Positions 1 to 8,004 of a stretch of DNA of 64,000 nucleotides are shown in pieces. The stretch lies in assembly GCA_002189105.1 (NCBI GenBank), contig NIOB01000006.1, positions 682,001 through 746,000 on the forward strand, written 5' to 3'. The first letter of the stretch is position 1. Each line of letters begins with the position of its first letter. The DNA is from Saccharibacillus soli. GTDB lineage: Bacteria; Bacillota; Bacilli; Paenibacillales; Paenibacillaceae. The notes below the pieces were generated by a model. It did no database searches. It saw nothing but the letters and a program-made list of their open reading frames with translations, and was not told the DNA's origin. A program made the translations under genes and the position numbers.

Positions 1-950
1 TTGGCGCGTTTGAGATCACCGGCCGGACGATCCAGACGATCCATTTTCTCCAGTGCTTTTCGGCGGCTCTGTGCACGTTTGGTGGTCGAAGCGCGGACGA
101 TATTTTGCTGAATGAACGCTTCCATCTTGGCGATCTCGCCCTGTTGTTTCTCGTATTGCTTCAGCTCCGCTTCATATTCGGCAGCCTTCAACTCGGTATA
201 TCGGCTGTAGTTGCCGGTATATCGGCGTGCCCGGTGACGTTCAATCTCTACGATAGCGGTGACCGTCTTGTCGAGGAAATAGCGGTCGTGAGAGACGATC
301 AGCAGGCCGCCCTCATAGCTGCGCAGATAGTCCTCCAGCCAGGTTAACGTCTCGATGTCCAGGTGGTTGGTCGGTTCGTCAAGCATGAGCAGATCAGGCG
401 CCTGAAGCAGCATCTTGGCCAGAGCAAGGCGGGTACGCTGTCCGCCGCTCAGGGTCGAGACAATGGTCTCCGGATCGAATTCGCCGAACCCCATGCCGTG
501 CAGCACGCTGCGAATCTTCGTGCCCATCTCATAACCCCCGCGGTCGCGGAACCAGTCCGAACGCATGGCGTAACGATTCAGCAGATCCTGATACTCTTTG
601 CTTTGTTCGGAATGGGAGGAACCTTCGGTGATCTCAAGTTCCATCTCACGGATTTCGCGCTCCGCATCCAGCAGGTCGGCGAAGACGTCCAGCATCTCTG
701 CCTGAATCGTCCGATCCGATTGTAGACCGCTGTTTTGGGCGAGATACCCGATCGTCGTTTCTTTGTTTTTAAAAATCTGGCCTTCGTCATATGACATCTC
801 GCCGGCCAAGATCTTGAGCAGCGTGGATTTGCCTGCGCCGTTTACCCCGACGAGACCGATGCGTTCACGCTCCAAGATTTGAAAAGTGATGCCTTCCAGA
901 ATACTCTGGACGCCGTATCTTTTGGCGATTCCTGTGGCTTGCAGCAGCAT
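1..950 (-). CDS. ABC-F family ATPase (translation factor type), 3' part beyond window
   Basis: The first about 316 residues of an ABC-F ATPase, a soluble twin-ATPase protein that acts on the ribosome E site rather than in transport. The first ABC domain is complete: Walker A GVNGAGKST at residues 35-43, signature LSGGQRTRLALA near 166, and Walker B LLMLDEPTNHLD near 185-195. After it comes the charged inter-domain linker with the motif ASTTKRAQSRRK. The second ATPase domain lies outside the window. The ATG at 950 follows a GGAGG ten bases upstream. The linker and the position near groES recall Bacillus YdiF, which also sits upstream of groESL; that identity is inference. Family call is certain, exact subfamily is not. 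Confidence 0.93.
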   Translation of the reverse strand, partial: MLLQATGIAKRYGVQSILEGITFQILERERIGLVGVNGAGKSTLLKILAGEMSYDEGQIFKNKETTIGYLAQNSGLQSDRTIQAEMLDVFADLLDAEREIREMELEITEGSSHSEQSKEYQDLLNRYAMRSDWFRDRGGYEMGTKIRSVLHGMGFGEFDPETIVSTLSGGQRTRLALAKMLLQAPDLLMLDEPTNHLDIETLTWLEDYLRSYEGGLLIVSHDRYFLDKTVTAIVEIERHRARRYTGNYSRYTELKAAEYEAELKQYEKQQGEIAKMEAFIQQNIVRASTTKRAQSRRKALEKMDRLDRPAGDLKRA

Positions 951-996
951 GATTCCAAGTCCTCCGTGCTTTTGATTAATAGTCTTTTGTGTTTTT

Positions 997-1025
997 ATTC
1001 TACATTAATGCGCCTCAAAAACCAA
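997..1025 (-). promoter_or_regulatory. Probable sigma-A promoter of the ABC-F gene
   Basis: On the minus strand, TTGGTT and TAGAAT are separated by 17 bases, about 50 bases upstream of the ABC-F start codon. Pattern match only. Confidence 0.45.
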
Positions 1026-1115
1026 AACGACTGTATGATTTTTTGTCAAAAAGAGCGGGATGTGCTTTTGGCAGGGCGGGAGCGGTGGTTATTTGCGTGA
1101 AACAATGATAAACTT

Positions 1116-1787
1116 GTGCATGTGAGAACAAAAAAGAGAACAACAGAAATACAGGAGGCGAGCAGCATCGGACGCATACCCGATAAAGCGGCACTTCGAC
1201 ACCTTATGGAACAGGCGAGAGCAGCCATCTCTCCGGAGGCTCGCAGCCGTGCTTCTATCGAAGTGTGCCGTTTGGCCGCCGACCGGCTGGATACGCTGAG
1301 AGAACGCAAGGGACGGCCGCTGGTGCTGCTCGGTTATCTGCCTTACCGGGGGGAGCTGGACATCCGGCCCCTTCTTGAAGTGTGCCGTGCGCAAGGAGAC
1401 GTCACACTTGCACCGCGTATTGTAAAGGGAACCCGCTCCATGCGGCTGCTGCATATGCATGGCGCAGAAGACGAGGAGACGGGGAGTTGGGGAATCCCCG
1501 AACCCAGGGAAGCGCTGCCGGAGTGGCCAGAGGAACGGCTTGCCGATCTGGATGTTGTGCTTGTCCCCGGGCTTGCTTTTGATTGGAAAGGCGGAAGGAT
1601 CGGTTATGGCGGTGGTTTCTATGATCGATTGTCTGAACGGTTGGAAGCTTCGGGTGCGGCACCACTGCACTGGGCGCTGGCTTATGAAGAGCAGGTGATT
1701 GACGAGGTGCCGATGGAGCCGCATGACTTTCGGGTGGAGCTGCTGATTGTTCCAAGCGGGATGACGAACACGACAGACCGCATCTGA
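1116..1787 (+). CDS. 5-formyltetrahydrofolate cyclo-ligase
   Basis: Converts 5-formyltetrahydrofolate to 5,10-methenyltetrahydrofolate using ATP, in one-carbon metabolism in the cytoplasm. The family fingerprint is the C-terminal LVPGLAFDWKGGRIGYGGG, followed by FYDRL, near residues 150-175. An N-terminal helix with LRHLMEQAR matches the family start, and about 200 residues is the usual length. The start is unclear. The GTG at 1116 has no Shine-Dalgarno. A strong AGGAGG (1153-1158) lies eight bases before an in-frame ATC at 1167, and the first ATG (1206) is already inside the conserved helix. It stands alone on the plus strand, divergent from the ABC-F gene and followed by the molybdopterin gene. 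Confidence 0.9.
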   Translation: MHVRTKKRTTEIQEASSIGRIPDKAALRHLMEQARAAISPEARSRASIEVCRLAADRLDTLRERKGRPLVLLGYLPYRGELDIRPLLEVCRAQGDVTLAPRIVKGTRSMRLLHMHGAEDEETGSWGIPEPREALPEWPEERLADLDVVLVPGLAFDWKGGRIGYGGGFYDRLSERLEASGAAPLHWALAYEEQVIDEVPMEPHDFRVELLIVPSGMTNTTDRI

Positions 1788-1982
1788 TTCGCTTCCGGCG
1801 GAGCCGATGTGCGAACCCGGGTGTATGAACCATAGATGGGGCAGGAAGCCGATCGAATGAACGACGGAAGATTGCCGCAGAAGCAAAGCAGAAGAGGGAG
1901 TTCGGCGCAGGCTGAATCTCTCGCGCAGGCGAACGGCCCAGGCCGGGAGCAAGAAGAGCGATGGATGAGAAGAGGTGACCTC

Positions 1983-2468
1983 ATGCTGTGGAAAGTGGCA
2001 ATCTTGACGGCCAGCGATAAGGGAGCACGAGGCGAGCGGGAAGATACGAGCGCGCAGGTGATTCGTGAGCTGGTGGAAGAAGAAGTGGGCGGCGAGATTA
2101 TCGAGTATCGAATCGTACCGGATGAACCGGACGAAATCATGGCCGCGTTGATCGAAATGACCGACTATTTTCAAGCAGATCTGGTTCTGACAACCGGAGG
2201 GACAGAGCTGGCCAACCGCGATGTCACACCGGAGGCGACCAAGCGTGTGATCGAGCGTGAGGTGCCAGGGATGGCCGAAGCGATGCGAATGACGGTGATG
2301 CAGAAAAATCGTTCCGCGATGTTGTTCCGGGGGATCTGCGGGATTCGGGGGCGTTCCCTGGTCGTCAACCTGCCGGGTACGCCAAAGGGTGTACACGAGC
2401 ACTTGGCTGCGATTATGGATCAGCTGCCGGAGGCGCTGCTTATGGTTACGGGGCAGTATCGACAGTGA
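1983..2468 (+). CDS. MogA/MoaB-type molybdenum cofactor protein
   Basis: A 161-residue protein of the MoCF/MogA fold, which adenylylates molybdopterin before molybdenum insertion. Visible are the N-terminal VAILTASDKGARGEREDTS, the substrate-loop motif LVLTTGGTELANRDVTPEAT at about residues 65-85, and NLPGTPKGV near 135-143. An open frame extends upstream to 1836, but that part lacks family features. The ATG at 1983 has GAGGTGA just before it and gives the usual family length. Whether it is functionally MogA or MoaB cannot be told from sequence; no other moa or moe gene is in the window. Confidence 0.88.
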   Translation: MLWKVAILTASDKGARGEREDTSAQVIRELVEEEVGGEIIEYRIVPDEPDEIMAALIEMTDYFQADLVLTTGGTELANRDVTPEATKRVIEREVPGMAEAMRMTVMQKNRSAMLFRGICGIRGRSLVVNLPGTPKGVHEHLAAIMDQLPEALLMVTGQYRQ

Positions 2469-2590
2469 GGCCGGTGTATCTGGAGCGGCCTTGCTGCCTG
2501 CTGAATACACGCATATAACCGGTTTGGACAGGCAGATCTGCCTGACGAAGCCCGGCACGCAGCTTTGGGTATAGGCGCTGCACAAGAAGG

Positions 2591-2621
2591 ACGACCCGCG
2601 ACTGCGGGGGTGTCTTTTTTT
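2591..2621 (+). terminator. Intrinsic terminator after the mogA/moaB gene
   Basis: A CCCGC-GACT-GCGGG hairpin, extended by further pairing, is followed by a run of T. It separates the upstream gene from the groES promoter. Confidence 0.7.
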
Positions 2622-2633
2622 GTGAGAGGGGAC

Positions 2634-2662
2634 TTGAAATTTTTCGACGAGGCTAGTAATAT
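2634..2662 (+). promoter_or_regulatory. Sigma-A promoter of groES-groEL
   Basis: TTGAAA and TAATAT are spaced by 17 bases, immediately upstream of the CIRCE element. This is the standard layout of an HrcA-controlled chaperonin operon. Confidence 0.8.
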
Positions 2663-2674
2663 AAGACTTGGCTG

Positions 2675-2701
2675 TTAGCACTAAACGTAGTCGAGTGCTA
2701 A
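2675..2701 (+). promoter_or_regulatory. CIRCE operator (HrcA binding site)
   Basis: TTAGCACTA-N9-GAGTGCTAA, differing by one base from the CIRCE consensus TTAGCACTC-N9-GAGTGCTAA. It lies 12 bases downstream of the -10 box, so HrcA would block transcription and the RNA hairpin would sit at the 5' end of the message. hrcA itself is not in the window. Confidence 0.95.
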
Positions 2702-2752
2702 CAATGAAGAATCACCTTACATCATCAACATTTCACAAGGAGGCTATTTTTC

Positions 2753-3034
2753 ATGATTAAACCGTTGGGTGAACGCGTACTGGTAGAACCGATCCAGCAG
2801 GAGGAAACGACGTCGTTCGGCATCGTGCTTCCGGATGCTTCCAAGGAGAAACCGCAGGAAGGCAAAGTGGTTGCCGTAGGCAGCGGTACTCTGAAAGACG
2901 GCGTCCGCACTCCGCTTGAAGTCAAGGAAGGCGATCGCGTCCTGTTCTCTAAGTATGCGGGCACTGAAGTGAAATACGAAGGTAAAGAATACCTGATTAT
3001 GAAAGAAAGCGACATTCACGCCATCCTGGCTTAA
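2753..3034 (+). CDS. groES: Co-chaperonin GroES
   Basis: 93 residues, the full length of GroES, the heptameric lid of the GroEL folding chamber. It starts [13 protein letters not shown] and carries the mobile-loop region [20 protein letters not shown] and the C-terminal [21 protein letters not shown] lies at the right distance before the ATG. It is followed after about 80 bases by groEL in the same CIRCE-controlled operon. Confidence 0.98.
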   Translation: MIKPLGERVLVEPIQQEETTSFGIVLPDASKEKPQEGKVVAVGSGTLKDGVRTPLEVKEGDRVLFSKYAGTEVKYEGKEYLIMKESDIHAILA

Positions 3035-3052
3035 TGTCATCCTTACACATAA

Positions 3053-4740
<1,688 letters not shown>

Positions 4741-4748
<8 letters not shown>

Positions 4749-4764
4749 CTACAAACCCTTGCTT
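4741..4764 (+). terminator. Hairpin after groEL
   Basis: AGCAAGGG, a short loop, and CCCTTGCTT form a stem directly at the groEL stop. A second stem, GAGTCG/CGACTC, follows at about 4771-4790. Neither has a convincing T run, so termination here may be weak. The strong terminators lie at 5627-5703. Confidence 0.4.
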
Positions 4765-4809
4765 CACAAGGAGTCGCGCTAATCGACTCGCAAACAATTT
4801 AACGGATTT

Positions 4810-5058
4810 TTAACGTAGGCCGCACATGAGATTACCAAATCTCTGTGCGGCTTCTTTTTTGAGGGGATCTGTAACATGTAAATAGATGAGTCTAGTGATT
4901 TCGTCGTCACCATGTCCAAAGCGATCCTGAATCGATTCGAGCGCCGCTCCGCCTTCGGCAAGCAAGAAAGCATAAGGGTGTCTCAACTTGTGGGGCGTGA
5001 AGTCGGGATTGAACCCGGCTTTTTCGATTTCCTCCCGCGTCGAATAGTCTTTCTCCAT
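4810..5058 (-). pseudogene. C-terminal remnant of a tyrosine recombinase (phage-type integrase)
   Basis: 82 residues matching only the catalytic end of a tyrosine recombinase: HKLRHPYAFLLAEGG (the H-x-x-R box), then IQDRFGHGD and IYLHV, where the tyrosine of the YxH motif is placed as the nucleophile. About 280 N-terminal residues are missing and no continuation is seen upstream, so it is a decayed copy. The normal LRHTxAT box reads LRHPYAF. It ends about 70 bases from the groEL stop, pointing toward it, as integrase genes do at their attachment site. Confidence 0.8.
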
Positions 5059-5122
5059 ACATTCGTCCGATCATAGAAGAGCATTGCTATTTATTTTTTG
5101 CAAACTAGGAGATGTACAGATT

Positions 5123-5452
5123 ATGAAAGTTCTCAATAAAGGTGAGCTGATTGGTCATGATGTTTTTGAATTGCAACAAGGGTCTTCTTCAGAAGAATAT
5201 TGGTTGGAGAACTCTCTTTACTTAACTGAAGAATGTTTAGTCAAAACAGAACTTAACGCGATATTCAGAAAGTATCTAGTGGATTTTAATTATTTCGGTC
5301 ATACGATCGTTTTAAAATCAGACTGGGTGAAAGTGAAAGAAACGGTGGAGAAATCTAAGGATCATTCCACTACATATGTCTTTGAGCAAATCGATATGTG
5401 GGCACAGAAGTGTTTTGAATATCATTTAGACTTTAAAATTATAGGTCCATGA
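5123..5452 (+). CDS. Hypothetical protein, AT-rich orphan gene
   Basis: A 109-residue soluble protein with an acidic N-terminal half and no membrane segment or motif I recognise. The frame opens at 5084, but the ATG at 5123 has AGGAGATG eight bases upstream. Codon use is clearly more AT-rich than in groEL or the AraC gene on either side, which with the neighbouring integrase remnant suggests horizontal transfer as cargo. Small acidic orphans like this are often immunity or antitoxin proteins, but no toxin partner is present, so no function is proposed. Confidence 0.65.
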   Translation: MKVLNKGELIGHDVFELQQGSSSEEYWLENSLYLTEECLVKTELNAIFRKYLVDFNYFGHTIVLKSDWVKVKETVEKSKDHSTTYVFEQIDMWAQKCFEYHLDFKIIGP

Positions 5453-5584
5453 GTATAAACATAAAGTCACAGGTCTATATGTGATTTTATCGGATGTAGA
5501 TAAAAAAACACTTTCCTTTGGCAAATAGATTTTTTTGTATACAGTGAAGTGATTTCTCGCCCACTGCCAATTATGTATGATATG

Positions 5585-5606
5585 GACGGCATGATATAAG
5601 CAAGGG
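5585..5606. repeat. groEL 3'-end repeat, right copy (attR-like)
   Basis: An imperfect copy of the groEL tail (19 of 22 bases), still reading D-M-D-G-M-I-stop in the groEL frame and followed by the same AGCAAGGG. It is followed within 25 bases by a strong terminator, which may be groEL's original one, displaced by the insertion. 5453-5584 before it is AT-rich; apart from a weak TCACA/TGTGA stem I see nothing in it. Confidence 0.5.
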
Positions 5607-5626
5607 ATTCCTCGAATCCTGAATCG

Positions 5627-5661
5627 ATCCGGGCGGCTGGCTTACAGCCGTCCGGATTTTC
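5627..5661 (+). terminator. Strong intrinsic terminator, candidate original groEL terminator
   Basis: A 13-bp stem (ATCCGGGCGGCTG against CAGCCGTCCGGAT, one G-U pair), a five-base loop, then TTTT. No gene ends just upstream except the AT-rich orphan 170 bases away and the groEL tail copy. Confidence 0.8.
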
Positions 5662-5664
5662 TTG

Positions 5665-5703
5665 AACCGGCCTTCTCGATTCTTGGAGGAGGCCGGTTTT
5701 TTG
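5665..5703 (+). terminator. Second tandem terminator
   Basis: AACCGGCC and GGCCGGTT enclose an 18-base loop and are followed by a T run. It isolates the araC-type gene from upstream reading. Confidence 0.75.
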
Positions 5704-5796
5704 TCGTTAGTGAAAATGTTTGAGCTGTTGTATACTGGGTCTAATCGTTGCTGTTCCCCGATAGACGAAATACATTCCATAGGAGCTGCTTGCCGA

Positions 5797-6732
5797 ATGA
5801 TGTTGAGATCCGATGAAGCGAAGATCGAGCAGGCATCAGCCGCGACTGCGCGGCTGGCGCGGCTGCTTGGACGGCATGCCTGGCAGGAAGGTACAAGCGA
5901 AGCACCAATTCCCGGTTTGTACTTCAATCGCTACTCCAGTGAGCAGCCCTCCGAGTACAAACATACGATGTATTGGCCGACTGTCGGCATCGCCGCGCAG
6001 GGCAAGAAGGTCATCAAGATCGGCGATAACGTCTCCGAATACAGCGGCTCACGAATTCTGGTTGCACCTGTAGCGCTGCCGGTCGGTATACAAACGATTC
6101 AGGCCAGCCCGACCGAGCCTTTTCTCGGCGTCGGCGTGTATCTGGACCCGCAAAAAATCGCCGCGTTGGTTCCGCAGGTCTATCCGGATGGGCTGCCTTC
6201 AGTAGGCGGGCGCAGCGCAAACTATGTGCTGGACGGCGATCCCGCCTTGATCGACGCCGTCGCCCGGCTGGTCTCCTGCCTCGACGAACCCGGAGACGGC
6301 AGACTGCTTGCTTCACTGGCAGAGAATGAGATCTTTATTCGTTTGCTGCGCAGCCCGATCGGCGTATACGTCGCCGAGACCGTGCTGAATGGATCGGATG
6401 CGCAGCGCGTGGCCAAAGCGATTGATTGGCTGCGCGACCATTTCGCCGAATCACTGAAAATGGCCGATCTTGCCGATATGGTACATCTCAGCGAGTCGTC
6501 GTTCCGTGAATATTTCAAGTCGGTCACGTCGATGAGTCCGCTTCAATACCAGAAAGCGCTGCGCCTTCAGGAAGCGCGGCGGCTCATGCTTGCCGGTGAA
6601 CGCGATGCCACCGCAGCCTGCCGACTCGTTGGCTATATCAGCGACTCGCAGTTCAGCCGGGATTACAGCCGCTTCTTCGGCAGTCCGCCCAGCCGGGATC
6701 TGGCAAAATGGAGAACGGGTCGTTCTTCATGA
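5797..6732 (+). CDS. AraC family regulator with AraC_N domain
   Basis: A 311-residue transcription activator or repressor. The N-terminal part (about residues 20-190) resembles the AraC_N effector domain. The C-terminal hundred residues hold two helix-turn-helix motifs: MADLADMVHLSESSFREYFK and, after RLMLAGERDATAACRLVGY, the second helix with SDSQFSRDYSRFF. The frame opens at 5662 across the upstream terminator, so the ATG at 5797 with AGGAG eleven bases before it is preferred. The downstream SDR gene is on the same strand after its own terminator; AraC_N regulators often sit beside such oxidoreductases, so it is the likely target. Effector unknown. Confidence 0.88.
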   Translation: MMLRSDEAKIEQASAATARLARLLGRHAWQEGTSEAPIPGLYFNRYSSEQPSEYKHTMYWPTVGIAAQGKKVIKIGDNVSEYSGSRILVAPVALPVGIQTIQASPTEPFLGVGVYLDPQKIAALVPQVYPDGLPSVGGRSANYVLDGDPALIDAVARLVSCLDEPGDGRLLASLAENEIFIRLLRSPIGVYVAETVLNGSDAQRVAKAIDWLRDHFAESLKMADLADMVHLSESSFREYFKSVTSMSPLQYQKALRLQEARRLMLAGERDATAACRLVGYISDSQFSRDYSRFFGSPPSRDLAKWRTGRSS

Positions 6733-6841
6733 TATACAGGATGCTGTGAGCCTGACGGCCTGAACATGGGCAGTCTGAAGCCTCTCACCATCCTGAATAT
6801 CAACAGCCCGAATATCAAGGATCTGAATAAAGAAATCTGAG

Positions 6842-6867
6842 CCGCAGCTTTCAAGCTGCGGTTTTTT
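6842..6867 (+). terminator. Terminator after the AraC gene
   Basis: CCGCAGCTT-TC-AAGCTGCGG followed by six T. The preceding 6765-6840 contains a short open frame of about 26 codons with a repetitive look but no ribosome site; I do not call it a gene. Confidence 0.85.
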
Positions 6868-6964
6868 GCTGCGTTTTTCGTTGAATCAGGCAAGAACAGG
6901 AGCGGAACGGTCAACGATTCAGCCGTCCGGAAGTCTATACTTTAGCGTACAAGGAGGAGATGAA

Positions 6965-7930
6965 ATGCGTGTATGGGTAACAGGAGCAAGCGGCTTTATC
7001 GGATCGGCGGTTATTCATGAATTATTGGAAAACGGACATGAAGTGAGCGGGTTGGTGCGCTCCAAAGAAGCGGCTGCCCGGCTTGAAGCACGGGGAGTGA
7101 AAGCTGTACGCGGCTCAATCGAACAGACGGATCTGCTGCGCAGACAGGCGAGTGAAGCCGACGCAGTCATCCACACGGCTTTTTATCACAAGTTCTCGCA
7201 TGCCGGTCTATCTTCCAAGCTGCGGATTATGCTGGGTGGCAGTCCCAAGCGTATACCTGCTCGCTTCATGGAGACGGCAATCGAGACAGATCGCCGCGCG
7301 ATCCAGACTATGGGCGGCGCGTTATCTCGGCGAAATGGCGCTCTCACCATCGCCATGCCGACGATGACGCTTACACCCGGAAGGCTGGCGACTGAAGAAG
7401 CAGAGGGCGATGTCTCGTCGGTCGGAGGAGGCCGCGTAGCTTCGGAGAAAGCGCTGCTGGCGTTGGCCGAACAGGGCGTTCGTGCTTCGCTGGTAAGACT
7501 GCCGCCAATCGTCCACGGAGCAGGCGACCATGGCGGCTTGCTGACTTCGCTGATCCGCATAGCGAAATCCAAAGGATCGGCGGCCTATATTAGCGAGGGA
7601 ATCAATCGCTGGCCCGCCGTCCATCGGCTCGATGCGGCACGTCTGTTCCGGTTGGCCACTGAGCAAGCCGAAGGCGGGACGACGCTTCATGCCGCAGCAG
7701 AGGAAGGGGTGCCGTTCAAGCAGATCGCGGAAGCCATTGCGCAGCATGCGAATCTTCCGGCTAAGCGGATCGAACCCGCAGATGCGGCTGCTTATTATGG
7801 TTGGCTGGCTCCTTTTGCCGCAGCCGATAATCCCGTTTCGTCCGTTCTGACGCGGGAGAAGATGGGGTGGAGTCCGACAGAACTCGACCTGATGGCGGAT
7901 ATGGCGCAGGGTGATTATTTTTCGGGGTGA
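6965..7930 (+). CDS. Extended SDR family NAD(P)-dependent epimerase/reductase
   Basis: 321 residues. The Rossmann motif VTGASGFIGSAVIHELLENG is at residues 5-24, with LVRSKEAA after the second strand, as in extended SDR proteins. The usual YxxxK is not obvious; the region around 120-165 has SRRNGALTIAMPT and a later KALLALAEQGVRASLVRLPPIVHG, which suggests the atypical subgroup. An AAGGAGGAG lies just before the ATG at 6965. Substrate unknown. It probably acts as a reductase or epimerase on a small carbonyl or nucleotide-sugar compound, possibly under the AraC regulator upstream. Confidence 0.82.
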   Translation: MRVWVTGASGFIGSAVIHELLENGHEVSGLVRSKEAAARLEARGVKAVRGSIEQTDLLRRQASEADAVIHTAFYHKFSHAGLSSKLRIMLGGSPKRIPARFMETAIETDRRAIQTMGGALSRRNGALTIAMPTMTLTPGRLATEEAEGDVSSVGGGRVASEKALLALAEQGVRASLVRLPPIVHGAGDHGGLLTSLIRIAKSKGSAAYISEGINRWPAVHRLDAARLFRLATEQAEGGTTLHAAAEEGVPFKQIAEAIAQHANLPAKRIEPADAAAYYGWLAPFAAADNPVSSVLTREKMGWSPTELDLMADMAQGDYFSG

Positions 7931-7953
7931 CGTGGCGGTGGACTGCGGGTACT

Positions 7954-7986
7954 TAAAAGCCGCCAGCAGAAGTTCTGCTGGCGGCT
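7954..7986 (-). terminator. Terminator of the SLH/Ig-like gene
   Basis: A 14-bp perfect inverted repeat (7958-7971 against 7973-7986) with TTTT after it on the minus strand. The plus strand has only a poor T run, so it mainly serves the minus-strand gene. Confidence 0.75.
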
Positions 7987-8004
7987 AAATGATCGCTTTG
8001 ACAA

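Noticed and set aside
1089-2681. 530-residue minus-strand frame across the cyclo-ligase and mogA/moaB genes
   Set aside because: Shadow of two well-supported plus-strand genes; no start signal or motif.
6766-6840. 26-codon repetitive small ORF between the AraC and SDR genes
   Set aside because: No ribosome site, and it lies just before a terminator; the repeated look is short and probably chance.
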